From Alsobacter soli (lineage in GTDB: Bacteria; Pseudomonadota; Alphaproteobacteria; Rhizobiales; Beijerinckiaceae), in the NCBI RefSeq assembly GCF_003004785.1, contig NZ_PVZS01000020.1, positions 27,820-91,819 on the forward strand: a stretch of DNA of 64,000 bases, read 5' to 3'. The notes beneath the pieces were generated by a model. The model ran no database searches and was not told the origin of the DNA. It worked only from the letters and a program-made list of their open reading frames with translations. Below, piece after piece: positions 20,551 through 28,502 of the stretch. Numbering within the stretch: position 1 is the stretch's first letter; each line of letters begins with the position of its first letter. The position numbers were made by a program, and so were the translations under genes.

Positions 20551-21141
20551 ATGTGGCGCCTCGTATATCCACTCAAATATTTCCGGCTCCAGAACTCTGA
20601 AAAGAAGCGCTTTGATCTACTCCCTACCTTACTCTTGGCGGCGCTGCTCGCTGCGCCGTTTCTAATTCTGCCCGGAGCGTCGTTCTTTAAGCCGAATGGG
20701 CTTCTTGACAAACTTCTGGCGCTTACGAGCGCGCTGACTGCCTTCTACGTCGCGGCGCTGGTTGCGGTTGCGACATTCAGTCACCCAAGCCTGGACAAGG
20801 TTATTCGGTCCGGCCCAATCGCCTTGATTACGCGCGATGACGACGGGCACAAAATCCAGCAGGATCTCACGCGACGCGAGTTCGCCTGTTTCATCTTCGG
20901 CTATCTATCGTTTTCCGCGCTCCTCATCTCGATTGGAGCCGCAGCAGCGGTCGCACTCAGTGGCACGGCTGGCGCATTCGGTGAGGCATTTTTGTGGGTC
21001 CGTTCGGTAGTGATCGTGGCTTTTTGCCTAGCGCTCGCCCACCTCGTCGTAGCCACGACATTGGGACTCTACTACCTGATGGATCGACTCTACCGGCACG
21101 ATCGAGAAATCACGTCGAAGAAGAGCGACCTGGCTGCTTAG
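20551..21141 (+). CDS. four-helix membrane protein, partner of the preceding gene
   Basis: A 196-residue inner-membrane protein with four clear hydrophobic helices: about 22-44, 52-76, 111-137 and 148-177, leaving a charged loop (RSGPIALITRDDDGHKIQQD) between helices 2 and 3 and a basic tail (RLYRHDREITSKKSDLAA). I know no named family for it. The ATG at 20551 is 14 bp after the upstream stop, with AGGT before it; a GTG at 20524 would overlap that gene and lacks a ribosome site. AT-richer codons than the chromosome suggest it was acquired. By pairing it may be a membrane sensor or effector against phages, like KwaA in size and topology; unproven. Confidence 0.78.
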   Translation: MWRLVYPLKYFRLQNSEKKRFDLLPTLLLAALLAAPFLILPGASFFKPNGLLDKLLALTSALTAFYVAALVAVATFSHPSLDKVIRSGPIALITRDDDGHKIQQDLTRREFACFIFGYLSFSALLISIGAAAAVALSGTAGAFGEAFLWVRSVVIVAFCLALAHLVVATTLGLYYLMDRLYRHDREITSKKSDLAA

Positions 21142-21397
21142 GCCCCTGGCGCCTGGACAAGGGTGCCGTCGCTCCCCTGCCCCGCGGCACCACGAACCCC
21201 ACCGCCATCCACTGACCCCAGGGCCGGACGTCATCAGGCTTCCGGCCGCACCGCGAGCACCGCGCCCGGGCGGCGACGTCCTCGAACTCCTCGTCAGGCC
21301 TGGCGCGCAGCAACGCCCATGGCGCCATGACGGTGACGCCGCAACACCGGAACTCCGCATGGCTGATGCCGTCGCGCTCTAGGCCGGCGATAGTCAT
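21110..21397 (-). CDS. small zinc-ribbon-like phage protein
   Basis: A 95-residue protein. RCCGVTVMAPWALL and, 30 residues later, RCSRCGRKPDDVRPW give two cysteine pairs, as in the short zinc-ribbon proteins common in rhizobial prophages. The ATG at 21397 is chosen because the frame upstream runs back through a hairpin that ends the preceding operon. Its last 32 bp overlap the convergent membrane gene. The function is unknown; a DNA- or protein-binding role is only implied by the fold. Confidence 0.6.
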   Translation of the reverse strand: MTIAGLERDGISHAEFRCCGVTVMAPWALLRARPDEEFEDVAARARCSRCGRKPDDVRPWGQWMAVGFVVPRGRGATAPLSRRQGPKQPGRSSST

Positions 21398-21442
21398 GTC
21401 AGGGAACATGCCCAGAACATAGCCGAGTCGCCCGAAAGCGAT

Positions 21443-21478
21443 GAGGCCCCCGGCGTGATGGACGCCGCCGAGGGCCTC
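21443..21478 (-). terminator. hairpin ending the virion-protein operon
   Basis: GAGGCCC and GGGCCTC arms with inner GGCG/CGCC pairing, 43 bp past the stop at 21521. The tail on the minus strand (ATCGCTTTCG) has only a short T-run. Confidence 0.55.
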
Positions 21479-21520
21479 TTCCGAGCGACCGAGACCGGCC
21501 ATGGCCGGCCGCCCGAACTC

Positions 21521-22000
21521 TCAGCGGCCGGGCTTCTGCGCGAGCCAGACGCTGCCCTGGATGCTCGGGGTCGTGCCGGCCACCACCCAATAGGCACGGA
21601 TGTACCGGAAGATCCTGTCCGCCTGCTCGTTGGTGAAGCCGATCTCGTAGCGGCCGACCACGGGAGTCGCCCCCACGCCGCCGGCGCCGGGCAGCACTGC
21701 AGGCGCGCCCCATTCCTTCACAGCCAGGTTCTCGACCCCGGACGCGAAGTTCACGTCGTTCGAGCCCTGGATCAGCAGGCGATACACCTCATCGTTGCTG
21801 CTGATGTCGATGCCTGTCAGGTCGATGATCACCTGCAGGTCAGAGCGAGGATTGTCCGACAGGCCGAAGCCGCCGCCCAGGTCGATCTCGCTCGCCGTCT
21901 CGGAGATGCCGCCGATGCGTCCCTGCCGGCTGCTCGTGTTCGCGAACTTGCCGTCGTCCAGGATCATCTTGACGTCGAGGTTGTAGGTCCGTGCCCCCAT
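21521..22000 (-). CDS. phage structural protein, capsid-cement-like (Bbp16 type)
   Basis: A 159-residue protein rich in beta strands, without cysteines or a membrane segment. The N-terminal part (MILDDGKFANTSS) and the middle (DLGGGFGLSDNPRSDLQVIIDLTG), then LLIQGSNDVNFASG and DRIFRYIRAYWVVAG, have the layout of the short capsid cement/decoration proteins of the Bordetella-phage Bbp16 family. I place it there by pattern only. In such phages the major capsid gene lies next to it; here none is present. It is the last gene of the block 26851-21521. Confidence 0.55.
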   Translation of the reverse strand: MGARTYNLDVKMILDDGKFANTSSRQGRIGGISETASEIDLGGGFGLSDNPRSDLQVIIDLTGIDISSNDEVYRLLIQGSNDVNFASGVENLAVKEWGAPAVLPGAGGVGATPVVGRYEIGFTNEQADRIFRYIRAYWVVAGTTPSIQGSVWLAQKPGR

Positions 22001-22009
22001 GGGTCTCTC

Positions 22010-22288
22010 CTATCGCTGCCGGGCACGGGTGCGGATCTGGGCGTACGCCAGCCGCTCGGCCTGGGTCATGCGGTCATACTCAGCGTCCGTGACGCCGCGG
22101 GTCGCCCAGCTCTGGTGCCGGGCGGCCTCCTGCTCGCGCGCGGTCTCCCCGGCGCTCTTGATTGGAGCGGGCTGGAAGAACGGCTTTTGCGCCGGCGGCG
22201 TCGCCGCGGCAGCCTTCTGCGGAACGCCATAGAAATGGGCCATCGCGACGTCAGCGATGCCTCCGGCCGAAGTGGATTCGCCGCTCAT
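22010..22288 (-). CDS. small unknown protein of the virion block
   Basis: A 92-residue polypeptide with a Pro/Ala-rich first half (ATPPAQKPFFQPAPIKS) and a charged helical second half (GVTDAEYDRMTQAERLAYAQIRTRARQR). It overlaps the previous gene by 4 bp (ATGA), so it is translationally coupled to it, and it is followed after 9 bp by the cement-like gene. I do not recognise it. Size, disorder and position would suit a scaffold-like or tail accessory protein, which is inference. Confidence 0.65.
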   Translation of the reverse strand: MSGESTSAGGIADVAMAHFYGVPQKAAAATPPAQKPFFQPAPIKSAGETAREQEAARHQSWATRGVTDAEYDRMTQAERLAYAQIRTRARQR

Positions 22289-22920
22289 GCCGCGCTCCTC
22301 TTCGAGGTCGCCTTGATGTGGGCCAACAGCCGTTCATCCTCACCGCCGAGGCGAACGCTCTCCCGGTCGCTGTCCAGGAGCGTCCGGCTGATTGGCACGG
22401 CAACGGTGCCTCCGAAGGTGAAGCCGGTCGCCTGGATGGCCCCCACGATCACCGACAGGTTCCCGGGCGAGAGTTGAGCCGTGGTCCTGTCATTGTGCAG
22501 CCCGTTCGCAACCAGCTCGCGACCGATCGCCTCACGTTCCTTGAGATCGTCGATCCAATCCTGCAGGCGCTTGTCCGCACGGGCGCTCACAGCATGAAGC
22601 CTCGCAATCAGCTTCTCCGCCCGGAGAACGCGCTGCTTCTTCTCCTCGGAGGCCTCTTGCGGCACGTAGATGGCCCGCAGCCGATGCACGCCGTCGATCG
22701 CATCCCTGAGGGTCTTCATGTTGTCGAGGAAGGCCGACTCCTCGGCGGCGAGTTTCTCCAACTCCGCGGCCGCGTCAGGCTCGCCGAGCATGGCGCGCAG
22801 CGACACCTCGCGGCGGAGATGCGGCAAGTCGCCCATTCGCTCCTCAAGCTGGTGCTGCCGCAACTCGAATTCGGCGATCAGGGCGTCGCATTCCGCGACT
22901 GTGGTGGGCTTCTTGTCCAT
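22285..22920 (-). CDS. coiled-coil phage protein, unknown function
   Basis: A 211-residue protein whose first 140 residues are long amphipathic helices (CDALIAEFELRQHQLEERM, then LEKLAAEESAFLDNMKTLRDA and QRVLRAEKLIARLHAVSARA). The C-terminal 60 residues look globular (SVIVGAIQATGFTFGGTV). There is no signal or membrane segment. It lies 10 bp after the helix-turn-helix gene and is coupled to the next small gene. This layout is usual for virion-assembly or head-completion proteins, but I cannot name a family. Confidence 0.68.
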   Translation of the reverse strand: MDKKPTTVAECDALIAEFELRQHQLEERMGDLPHLRREVSLRAMLGEPDAAAELEKLAAEESAFLDNMKTLRDAIDGVHRLRAIYVPQEASEEKKQRVLRAEKLIARLHAVSARADKRLQDWIDDLKEREAIGRELVANGLHNDRTTAQLSPGNLSVIVGAIQATGFTFGGTVAVPISRTLLDSDRESVRLGGEDERLLAHIKATSKRSAA

Positions 22921-22930
22921 CGTGGTCTCC

Positions 22931-23212
22931 TCAGGCGGCAGTCAGGTCGAAGTGCTTGGAGCGGCGCAGGCGAGCGGTCGCCCAGGCGCGCACGGCCGAG
23001 CGGGGGTAATAGAAGCGGCGGCCCAACTTGATGCAGGCTGGGCCCGAGTTGTCGGCCCGAAGCTTCTCCAGCCAGCGGAGCGAGATGCGGAGCATGTCCG
23101 CGGCTTCTTCGGCAGTGGCGAGGTCGTCCAGGTCGATCTCTTCGCGAGTCGGCTCGGTGGCCTCCGTCAGGCGGATCAGGTCAGGGTCGTGGGGGTTGAT
23201 GCTGGCCGTCAT
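22931..23212 (-). CDS. helix-turn-helix protein of excisionase/MerR-like type
   Basis: A 93-residue DNA-binding-type protein. Residues about 29-75 read DLATAEEAADMLRISLRWLEKLRAD followed by IKLGRRFYYPRSAVRAWA, the winged helix of helix_turn_helix_17/excisionase-like proteins. The ATG at 23212 has GGAG 8 nt upstream and lies 2 bp after the large virion gene, so a DNA-binding protein is made as part of the structural transcript, which is unusual. The extra reading frame upstream is a shadow of the large gene. It could be a late regulator or a packaging-associated protein. Confidence 0.75.
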   Translation of the reverse strand: MTASINPHDPDLIRLTEATEPTREEIDLDDLATAEEAADMLRISLRWLEKLRADNSGPACIKLGRRFYYPRSAVRAWATARLRRSKHFDLTAA

Positions 23213-23214
23213 CG

Positions 23215-26200
23215 TCAATCTCCGAACATCGCGGCGCGGTCGCCGAACTGCTTCGAGGGGTCCCCGGACTCGAGTGCCTGGGCAGCGCCAATGAAGCCGC
23301 CGTGCTTCACGCCGAAGTCGGCGCGAGCGGCATCCTGGTAAGGGGCGGCCTTGGGGGTGAACCGGGCCGGCTTGCCGTCCGGCTGTGTCAGAAGCTGAAA
23401 CCGTCCGCCCACATTGACGACGACCTGGTAGGACGGCGGCTGCTTGTTGGCGATCGCCACCCTTGTCATGTCGTCCGAGACGAGGGCCCGCGGGGCCGCA
23501 TACTTCTCCGCAGCGGTCTTCTGAGCGTCGGTGAGTGGCGCCTGAAACGCCTGCGTCCGGGGCTTCCCGGGCGCCTCTCCGCCCATGTCGCCGAGTGTCT
23601 TCGCCACGAACGAGTCGAGGTCCTTCCCGACCCAATCCGTCGACCCGTTGACGGGCGTCACGTAGCGCTCCGGAGGGAAGCGCATCACGCGGTTTCCGTT
23701 TGCCGTCGAGGGGCCCCAGACCTGGCCCACGCGCTCCACCGCGAGCTCGCGCGCCTTTTTCTCATCGAGGCCGCGGCCCATGTAGGTGCGGACCACGTTG
23801 CGGTAATCGCCCAGGAGTTCCTCCTGCAGGACCGGCGTGGCCGGCGGCCGGGCGGCGCCCGTCAAGCTGTCCGTCAGCGAGGGCGTCCAGCTTTGGGCCC
23901 AGCTGCGGTTAAAGGCGTTCGTGACCGACTGCACGCTGTCCTTTTTCAGGAGCTCGTCGGCCTGGCTTTCCAGCGCTTCCCGCGCGGCCCGAGCGGCCGG
24001 CGTGTCGGCGTGCTTGCGCTCCTCCGCGATCTGATCGGCAGGCCAGAACGAGGACTTCGCCTTCCAGACGTCCAGGTCTTTCATGACCGACTCGCCGAAG
24101 TCAGCGCGGAAGGACGCGTTGTTCCGCCTGTCCAGAAGCTCAAGCAGCGAATACGCCGCGTCCATCTTCGCCGGATCGCCGGTCTGGGTGAGGCCGACGA
24201 TGGCCTCTTTCATCACGGGCATCGCCGCAGCCGCTTCCAACTGCTCGGCGCTCATGTTCGCAGCCATCGTGCCGAACAGGTTACGGACCTGCTGGCCGTT
24301 CATCGCCACCAGAGCCTGGCGGGCGCTCGCGGCCTCGGCCGGCCGGACGAGAGACACGACTCCGAGGTCTTGGTGATCCTGCAACATCGGCACGTCTGCG
24401 GCGCGGGCCTTCAGTCCGGCAGCCAGGGTCGCGGGGTTGCTGAAGTCGAGAGATAGCCCGGTGGACTTGAGCGGGAGGCCGATCTCGGCAGCCGTGCCCC
24501 ACGGGTCGGACTTCATGCCGGCCTTGATCTTGGTGTCCAGCCCGCGCAGGTAATCGAGGTCCTCGCGGTCCTTCTTCGCGGCGCCCGTGGCGAACTGCGC
24601 GGCCTTCTGCGCGATCAGGGTCTCCCGGTCAGCCGGGCTCAGGCTGTGCACGAAGGCCGCGCCGAGGTCCGCCCGTGCGGCGAGCTCGGCCACCCGGCGC
24701 TGCTGCTCAGGGGTGCCAACCTGCGCTGCCATGGCGCCCAGCGCGTGAAGCTCGGAGTCGGCGGGCCGCTCGAACTTGGTCATGGCATTCTCGAAGTCGG
24801 GCAGCGCGCGCGAGAGCTCCTCCTTGAGGCCTGCCCGCAGCTGGCCCGCAATTCCGGGGTCGATGGAAGGCGAGACAGCACCGCGGCCTATTGCGTCCAG
24901 CCGGGCCGCTTCCGCAGCCTGGGCGCCCTGCATGGCCTGCGCCCGGCGATTGCCGACGCCCGTCATGGCCGAGGACGCCTCACCCGTGGCAGCTGGCGCG
25001 GCGGTCCCGTCCATGGCCCAGAACCGGCGCGTGGTCTCGACTCGCCCGTTCCAATTGTGCCCAGCCTGCGGCAGCCCCGGGCGGTATCCCTGCGGCTGCT
25101 CAAATGCCATCTGGGCGGCAGTCAACTCCTCCGGGGTCTTGGCCGCGTTCACCGCTGCAGCTTCCGGCCGGGTGCGTAGCTCCTTCAAGGCGAAGCTCGC
25201 CTGCTGCTGCCAGCTGGGCGCCGCCGTGCCTGCGCTCGCCACCAAGGCCTGCAGGCGCGAGCCGTTGTGGCCGAACAGGCCAAGCCCGATTCCGTCGTCG
25301 TGCCGCGAGTACGGGTTGAGGCCCGACTCCGAGGCTGCGGCAGAGGTCAGCATCAGCGCCTCATTGCGCGAGGCGCCCTGGGACAGCAGGTAGGAGAACA
25401 TCGCCTTCGGAGAGGGCGCGCCGGCCATATCGGCTTTATCGAGGTCGCCCTGATAAACGATGTTGATCCGGCCGACGCCCACGCCGCCCGAGACCGTCGA
25501 AGTCTGCCCGCCCAGAAGGGCGGCCCGCTGAGCCGCTGGATAGGCGCCATAGGTCGTCAGGAGGTCGCGCCGGCGCTCGGCGTTGATCACCCTATTGAAC
25601 ACCTCGGCGGCGCCAGCCTTGGCCGCACGCTCCCGCAGGTCCTGCGCGGCCGCGCGGTCGTAGTTCGGATCGGCCAGGATGTTCCCGACCATGGCGCTGG
25701 CCTCGGTGCCCAGCGCCGAGATCTGGGCGCGGCGCTCCGTCTCCTGGAGTCGGATCTGGCCCAGCGCCAGGGTGTGGTAATGCGCGCGCTGCTGCTCGGA
25801 GAGGTTCAGGGACGGATCGGTCAGGATCCCATCCGCCGTTTTCTGGGCCGTGTCGAATCCGCGGTCGCGATAGGCGGTCTCCACGGCGCCGACGATGGAG
25901 TTGGCTTTGAAGCGCGCGTCCGCATCCGCCAGTTGCCCGGCCACCCAGGCAGCCGATTTCCCCATGCGCGGATCGCGCGCGAGGTCCGCATAGGCTCCCT
26001 GCAATTGTTGGTACGCCTGGCGGAATTCATCGCCGTTGTAGTTGCCCCGCGCCAAAGCGGTGAGCCGGTTGTCCAGATCCCCAATGCGGTTGACGATGGC
26101 GTCCTTCGTCTGGCTCGCGTCGCGCTTGAAAGCATCGTCCACGAGGCTCCGATAGTGCTGGTCCGCCGTCTGCAGGCCCGTCCGCATCGCCGTCTCGCGG

Positions 26201-26634
26201 AACTCGGCCGGCGCATTCTTCGCGTACTGCTTCACCCAGGCGTCGGCGGCCGTCCTGAACTGCTGTGGATCACCGCCGAAGCCACCCTGGTCGGCCGGCA
26301 GCATCGCCTTCTTGCGCAGGTCCAAGAGACCGTTCTCGATCGAGGAATCCGCCCGCACGGCATAGGCCGTGGCTGCCGAGGCGCGGTAGATATCGCCGAG
26401 CTTGCCGAAGACCGGCATCTCGGAAACCTGGACTTGCCCGTTCTCGTCCAGCGTGACCGCCTGCGCGCCCGCTTCCTTCGCGAGTGGAGCAAGCCCTTGG
26501 TCGATGCCAGCCGAAACGGCGTCGAGCGCCTTCTCGGTCGAATTTCCGAGTGCGGTGTAATCCTTCTGCGAGACAGCGGAGGTCGGAGCGACAAGCGTGC
26601 TCAGGCGCCGCGGCGCGGTGGGGAGATCGACCAT
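23215..26634 (-). CDS. large internal-virion/ejection-type protein with tail-lysozyme-like domain
   Basis: A 1,139-residue, mostly helical protein, the largest of the island. Residues about 411-550 form a tail-lysozyme-like domain: MFSYLLSQGASRNEALML, SAAASESGLNPYS (candidate catalytic Glu436), then GIGLGLFGHNGSRLQAL. Long helical, Ala/Gln-rich repeats flank it (about 130-350 and 600-1000), as in podovirus internal virion proteins that leave the head, cut the wall and help DNA entry. It has no signal peptide. The ATG at 26634 follows the previous stop by one base. A full-length protein of this kind in an island without portal or capsid genes is odd. The exact family is uncertain. Confidence 0.72.
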   Translation of the reverse strand: MVDLPTAPRRLSTLVAPTSAVSQKDYTALGNSTEKALDAVSAGIDQGLAPLAKEAGAQAVTLDENGQVQVSEMPVFGKLGDIYRASAATAYAVRADSSIENGLLDLRKKAMLPADQGGFGGDPQQFRTAADAWVKQYAKNAPAEFRETAMRTGLQTADQHYRSLVDDAFKRDASQTKDAIVNRIGDLDNRLTALARGNYNGDEFRQAYQQLQGAYADLARDPRMGKSAAWVAGQLADADARFKANSIVGAVETAYRDRGFDTAQKTADGILTDPSLNLSEQQRAHYHTLALGQIRLQETERRAQISALGTEASAMVGNILADPNYDRAAAQDLRERAAKAGAAEVFNRVINAERRRDLLTTYGAYPAAQRAALLGGQTSTVSGGVGVGRINIVYQGDLDKADMAGAPSPKAMFSYLLSQGASRNEALMLTSAAASESGLNPYSRHDDGIGLGLFGHNGSRLQALVASAGTAAPSWQQQASFALKELRTRPEAAAVNAAKTPEELTAAQMAFEQPQGYRPGLPQAGHNWNGRVETTRRFWAMDGTAAPAATGEASSAMTGVGNRRAQAMQGAQAAEAARLDAIGRGAVSPSIDPGIAGQLRAGLKEELSRALPDFENAMTKFERPADSELHALGAMAAQVGTPEQQRRVAELAARADLGAAFVHSLSPADRETLIAQKAAQFATGAAKKDREDLDYLRGLDTKIKAGMKSDPWGTAAEIGLPLKSTGLSLDFSNPATLAAGLKARAADVPMLQDHQDLGVVSLVRPAEAASARQALVAMNGQQVRNLFGTMAANMSAEQLEAAAAMPVMKEAIVGLTQTGDPAKMDAAYSLLELLDRRNNASFRADFGESVMKDLDVWKAKSSFWPADQIAEERKHADTPAARAAREALESQADELLKKDSVQSVTNAFNRSWAQSWTPSLTDSLTGAARPPATPVLQEELLGDYRNVVRTYMGRGLDEKKARELAVERVGQVWGPSTANGNRVMRFPPERYVTPVNGSTDWVGKDLDSFVAKTLGDMGGEAPGKPRTQAFQAPLTDAQKTAAEKYAAPRALVSDDMTRVAIANKQPPSYQVVVNVGGRFQLLTQPDGKPARFTPKAAPYQDAARADFGVKHGGFIGAAQALESGDPSKQFGDRAAMFGD

Positions 26635-26635
26635 T

Positions 26636-26851
26636 TCAGGGAAGCCTCACGGGGAAGAGTTCGCGGGCGTTCAGGCCGGCGTCGGTGACCATCTGCTCGA
26701 GCACGCCGTGGCGCCGGCTTCGCTCGCGGCTTTGGCGGGCCACGCGCTCGATGTTGTCGAGCGTGCGGCGAAGCTCGTCCACGTAGCCGGGGTTCGGGTC
26801 GACTTCCGGGCCTGGTTCGCCGTCGGGCTTCGGAGAGAGGGGCGTCGTCAT
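26636..26851 (-). CDS. small unknown protein preceding the virion gene
   Basis: A 71-residue charged protein. It opens with a Pro/Gly-rich part (MTTPLSPKPDGEPGPEVDPN) and continues as one helix (YVDELRRTLDNIERVARQSRERSRRHGVLEQMV). The ATG at 26851 is preceded by AGG at 8 nt; an upstream ATG at 26896 has no ribosome site. Its stop lies one base before the start of the 1,139-residue protein, so the two are probably co-translated. The function is unknown. Confidence 0.65.
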   Translation of the reverse strand: MTTPLSPKPDGEPGPEVDPNPGYVDELRRTLDNIERVARQSRERSRRHGVLEQMVTDAGLNARELFPVRLP

Positions 26852-26967
26852 GAAACGAGCCTGCACCGAACCGAAATGGCCCGCACCGCACCGCACTTGA
26901 GGCGACTTTGACCGACTGCGGAGCTCGCGCTTATCCTAAGCCGCGGGCGGGGTTGGGGAGTTTACCG

Positions 26968-27312
26968 ATGGCGAAACAGGAGGCGTTGGAGAGGCAGCAA
27001 GCTTGGGCTGATGCTGTCCTTACGGGGCTCGAGAGGCTCGGCGGGATCGCTCACCTTTCGGCGATCTATCGCGAGACCGAACGCATCCGACGAGACGCCG
27101 GATATGAGATCCTCAGAAGCCATGAGGAAACTGTTCGGCAGACATTGCAGGCGCATTCTTCTGGATCGCCCAGCTTCAGAGGCGGCTATGACCTCTTCAG
27201 GCCTGTGCCGGAGCGGGGGCGCGGCTATTGGGGCCTCAATGTCGTGGGCGCCACCAGTTTCAGGGCGTTCCAGAAAGAAGCGGAGGAATTCTTGAAGGCG
27301 ATCGGGCTCTAA
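26968..27312 (+). CDS. stand-alone winged-helix protein (HARE/restriction-endonuclease HTH-like)
   Basis: A 114-residue protein on the strand opposite to its neighbours. LTGLERLGGIAHLSAIYRETE, then EILRSHEETVRQTLQAHSSGS and GYDLFRPVPERGRGYWGLN, follow the pattern of the HB1/ASXL/restriction-endonuclease (HARE-type) winged helix, which is often the DNA-reading part of modification or defence proteins. Here it stands alone, with a short helical tail. GGGGAG lies 9 nt before the ATG at 26968. It is divergent from the virion block and convergent with the Rap1a-like gene (8 bp apart). A regulator or anti-restriction role is possible; neither is shown. Confidence 0.66.
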   Translation: MAKQEALERQQAWADAVLTGLERLGGIAHLSAIYRETERIRRDAGYEILRSHEETVRQTLQAHSSGSPSFRGGYDLFRPVPERGRGYWGLNVVGATSFRAFQKEAEEFLKAIGL

Positions 27313-27320
27313 GTTTCAGA

Positions 27321-27689
27321 TCAGTGCGCGCACGGCGCAAAGATCGCGGACCACAGCACGTGGTGAGCATCCTCATGCCAGCGCTCAGGGTGGTCCTGCA
27401 GATACTTTCTAAGCTGGGCGACCAGTTGGCTATTGGTCCGGCCCTCGATACAGGCATGGAACTGCTCCGTGCATGCATGTGGGGCGTTCATAAACGGGGC
27501 CATGGCTACCCCATTTACGAATCCCATTACGTGGGCAAGCAGGATCTGCTCAGACATTTGCGTCAGATCTTCGCCCTTGAAGAAGCCGTTTCGGATCAGT
27601 CGCGGCCCTGTTTCGCAGCTGTCAGCCGCAAAGGCCTGCCCCGAAGCGGTTACGGTCAGGATCGCCAGAGCGAGCGCAATTGCCTTCAT
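27321..27689 (-). CDS. secreted Rap1a/Tai-like immunity-type protein
   Basis: A 122-residue exported protein: signal peptide MKAIALALAILTVTASGQAFA, cleaved after about residue 21, then a mature domain with C (DSCETGP), HVMGFVNGVAMA, a Cys pair around HACTEQFHAC, GRTNSQLVAQLRKYLQDHPERWHEDAHHVL and a terminal PCAH. This pattern of a GV-type helix, then Cys, QL and YLxxHP, and a last Cys is that of the Rap1a/Tai family, known as periplasmic immunity proteins for type VI secretion amidases and found widely alone. The ATG at 27689 begins the signal peptide. Its place in a phage-like island, with no toxin beside it, is unusual. Confidence 0.7.
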   Translation of the reverse strand: MKAIALALAILTVTASGQAFAADSCETGPRLIRNGFFKGEDLTQMSEQILLAHVMGFVNGVAMAPFMNAPHACTEQFHACIEGRTNSQLVAQLRKYLQDHPERWHEDAHHVLWSAIFAPCAH

Positions 27690-28016
27690 TGTCCAGTTCC
27701 AGCCTTGCCCTTTGGCATAGGAGCACCCGGAAATTCCGCGGAAAAGAAAATTCCCGTGGTCGGGGTGTTTTTGTCGAGAGCGCGTGAGCAAGGCTGGACG
27801 TCGACGACGATCGCCGCGTTTTCCCCTACCCGGGTCGCCGCGGGCTTCGCGATGGGGCGGGACCCCCACCCCATCCCCCTCCGTGAGCGCTGGGCAGGTC
27901 GCGAGGGCCCGGAGGAGGGTCCCGCGGCCTGCCCGTTGGGGCTGGCGTTGGGGCAGAGCGTGCGGTGAGCGCTGAAACCCTTGCTACGCCTCGAATGTGG
28001 GCGGACGGGTGATCCG
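27690..28016. other. 327-bp gap with an inverted repeat, no gene seen
   Basis: The gap lies between the Rap1a-like gene and the possible small terminase. It holds GATGGGG at 27851 and CCCCATC at 27869, a hairpin with an 11-nt loop that may end the transcript coming from 28017. The open frames here have phage-atypical composition and no ribosome sites. Confidence 0.5.
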
Positions 28017-28502
28017 CTAATCCCTTCCACCGTCGACAAACTCGTCCTCGTCGCGGTTGGCCTGGAGCTCGATGACAGGCGCAACCCGGCCGGTGGCGCG
28101 GTCCGGGTTGACGTTGATCTCGATGACGTAGCCTGCGCTGCGCTCGCGGGCCGTCCCGGCGCCCACATCGGCCGCCATGGCCTCGAGCTCCTTGACCGCG
28201 TTCACCCGGGCATTGGCGTTGGCCGAGTTGTCCCGCACGTCCACGAGAGCTTGCAGGTTGCGGATGCGCTCGCCTGCCAGCAGGGCCCGCCGTTCGGCCT
28301 CCAGGTGCTGCATCACGGCCGGGATCCGCATGGCCTCGCGGGCGCTCCACATACTCATTCCGACATGCTGGGCAGCCTCAGCCAGCGGCAGGGCCTTCCA
28401 GATCAGGGCCTCGACCAGCGCCTCGCGCTTCTCGTTCAAGCGCCCATTCTCGTAGCGCTTCAGGGCCTTCCGCGGCCTGCCGCCGACGCGCTTCTCACTC
28501 AT
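28017..28502 (-). CDS. helix-turn-helix phage protein, possible small terminase
   Basis: A 161-residue protein. RPRKALKRYENGRLNEKREALVEALIWKALPLAEAAQHVGMSMWSAREAMRIP places a helix-turn-helix at about 28-62, followed by an amphipathic helical segment and a beta-like tail (YVIEINVNPDRATGRVAPVIEL). Small terminase subunits of many phages have this order: N-terminal DNA-binding helices, a helical oligomerisation part and a flexible tail. No large terminase gene is near, and satellites commonly keep only the small subunit. It overlaps the XRE gene by 8 bp. It could equally be a plain regulator. Confidence 0.55.
   Translation of the reverse strand: MSEKRVGGRPRKALKRYENGRLNEKREALVEALIWKALPLAEAAQHVGMSMWSAREAMRIPAVMQHLEAERRALLAGERIRNLQALVDVRDNSANANARVNAVKELEAMAADVGAGTARERSAGYVIEINVNPDRATGRVAPVIELQANRDEDEFVDGGRD

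Noticed and set aside
27784..27975. Plus-strand frame in the gap beside the Rap1a-like gene
   Set aside because: Pro/Arg-rich shadow with no start signal; it covers the hairpin at 27851.
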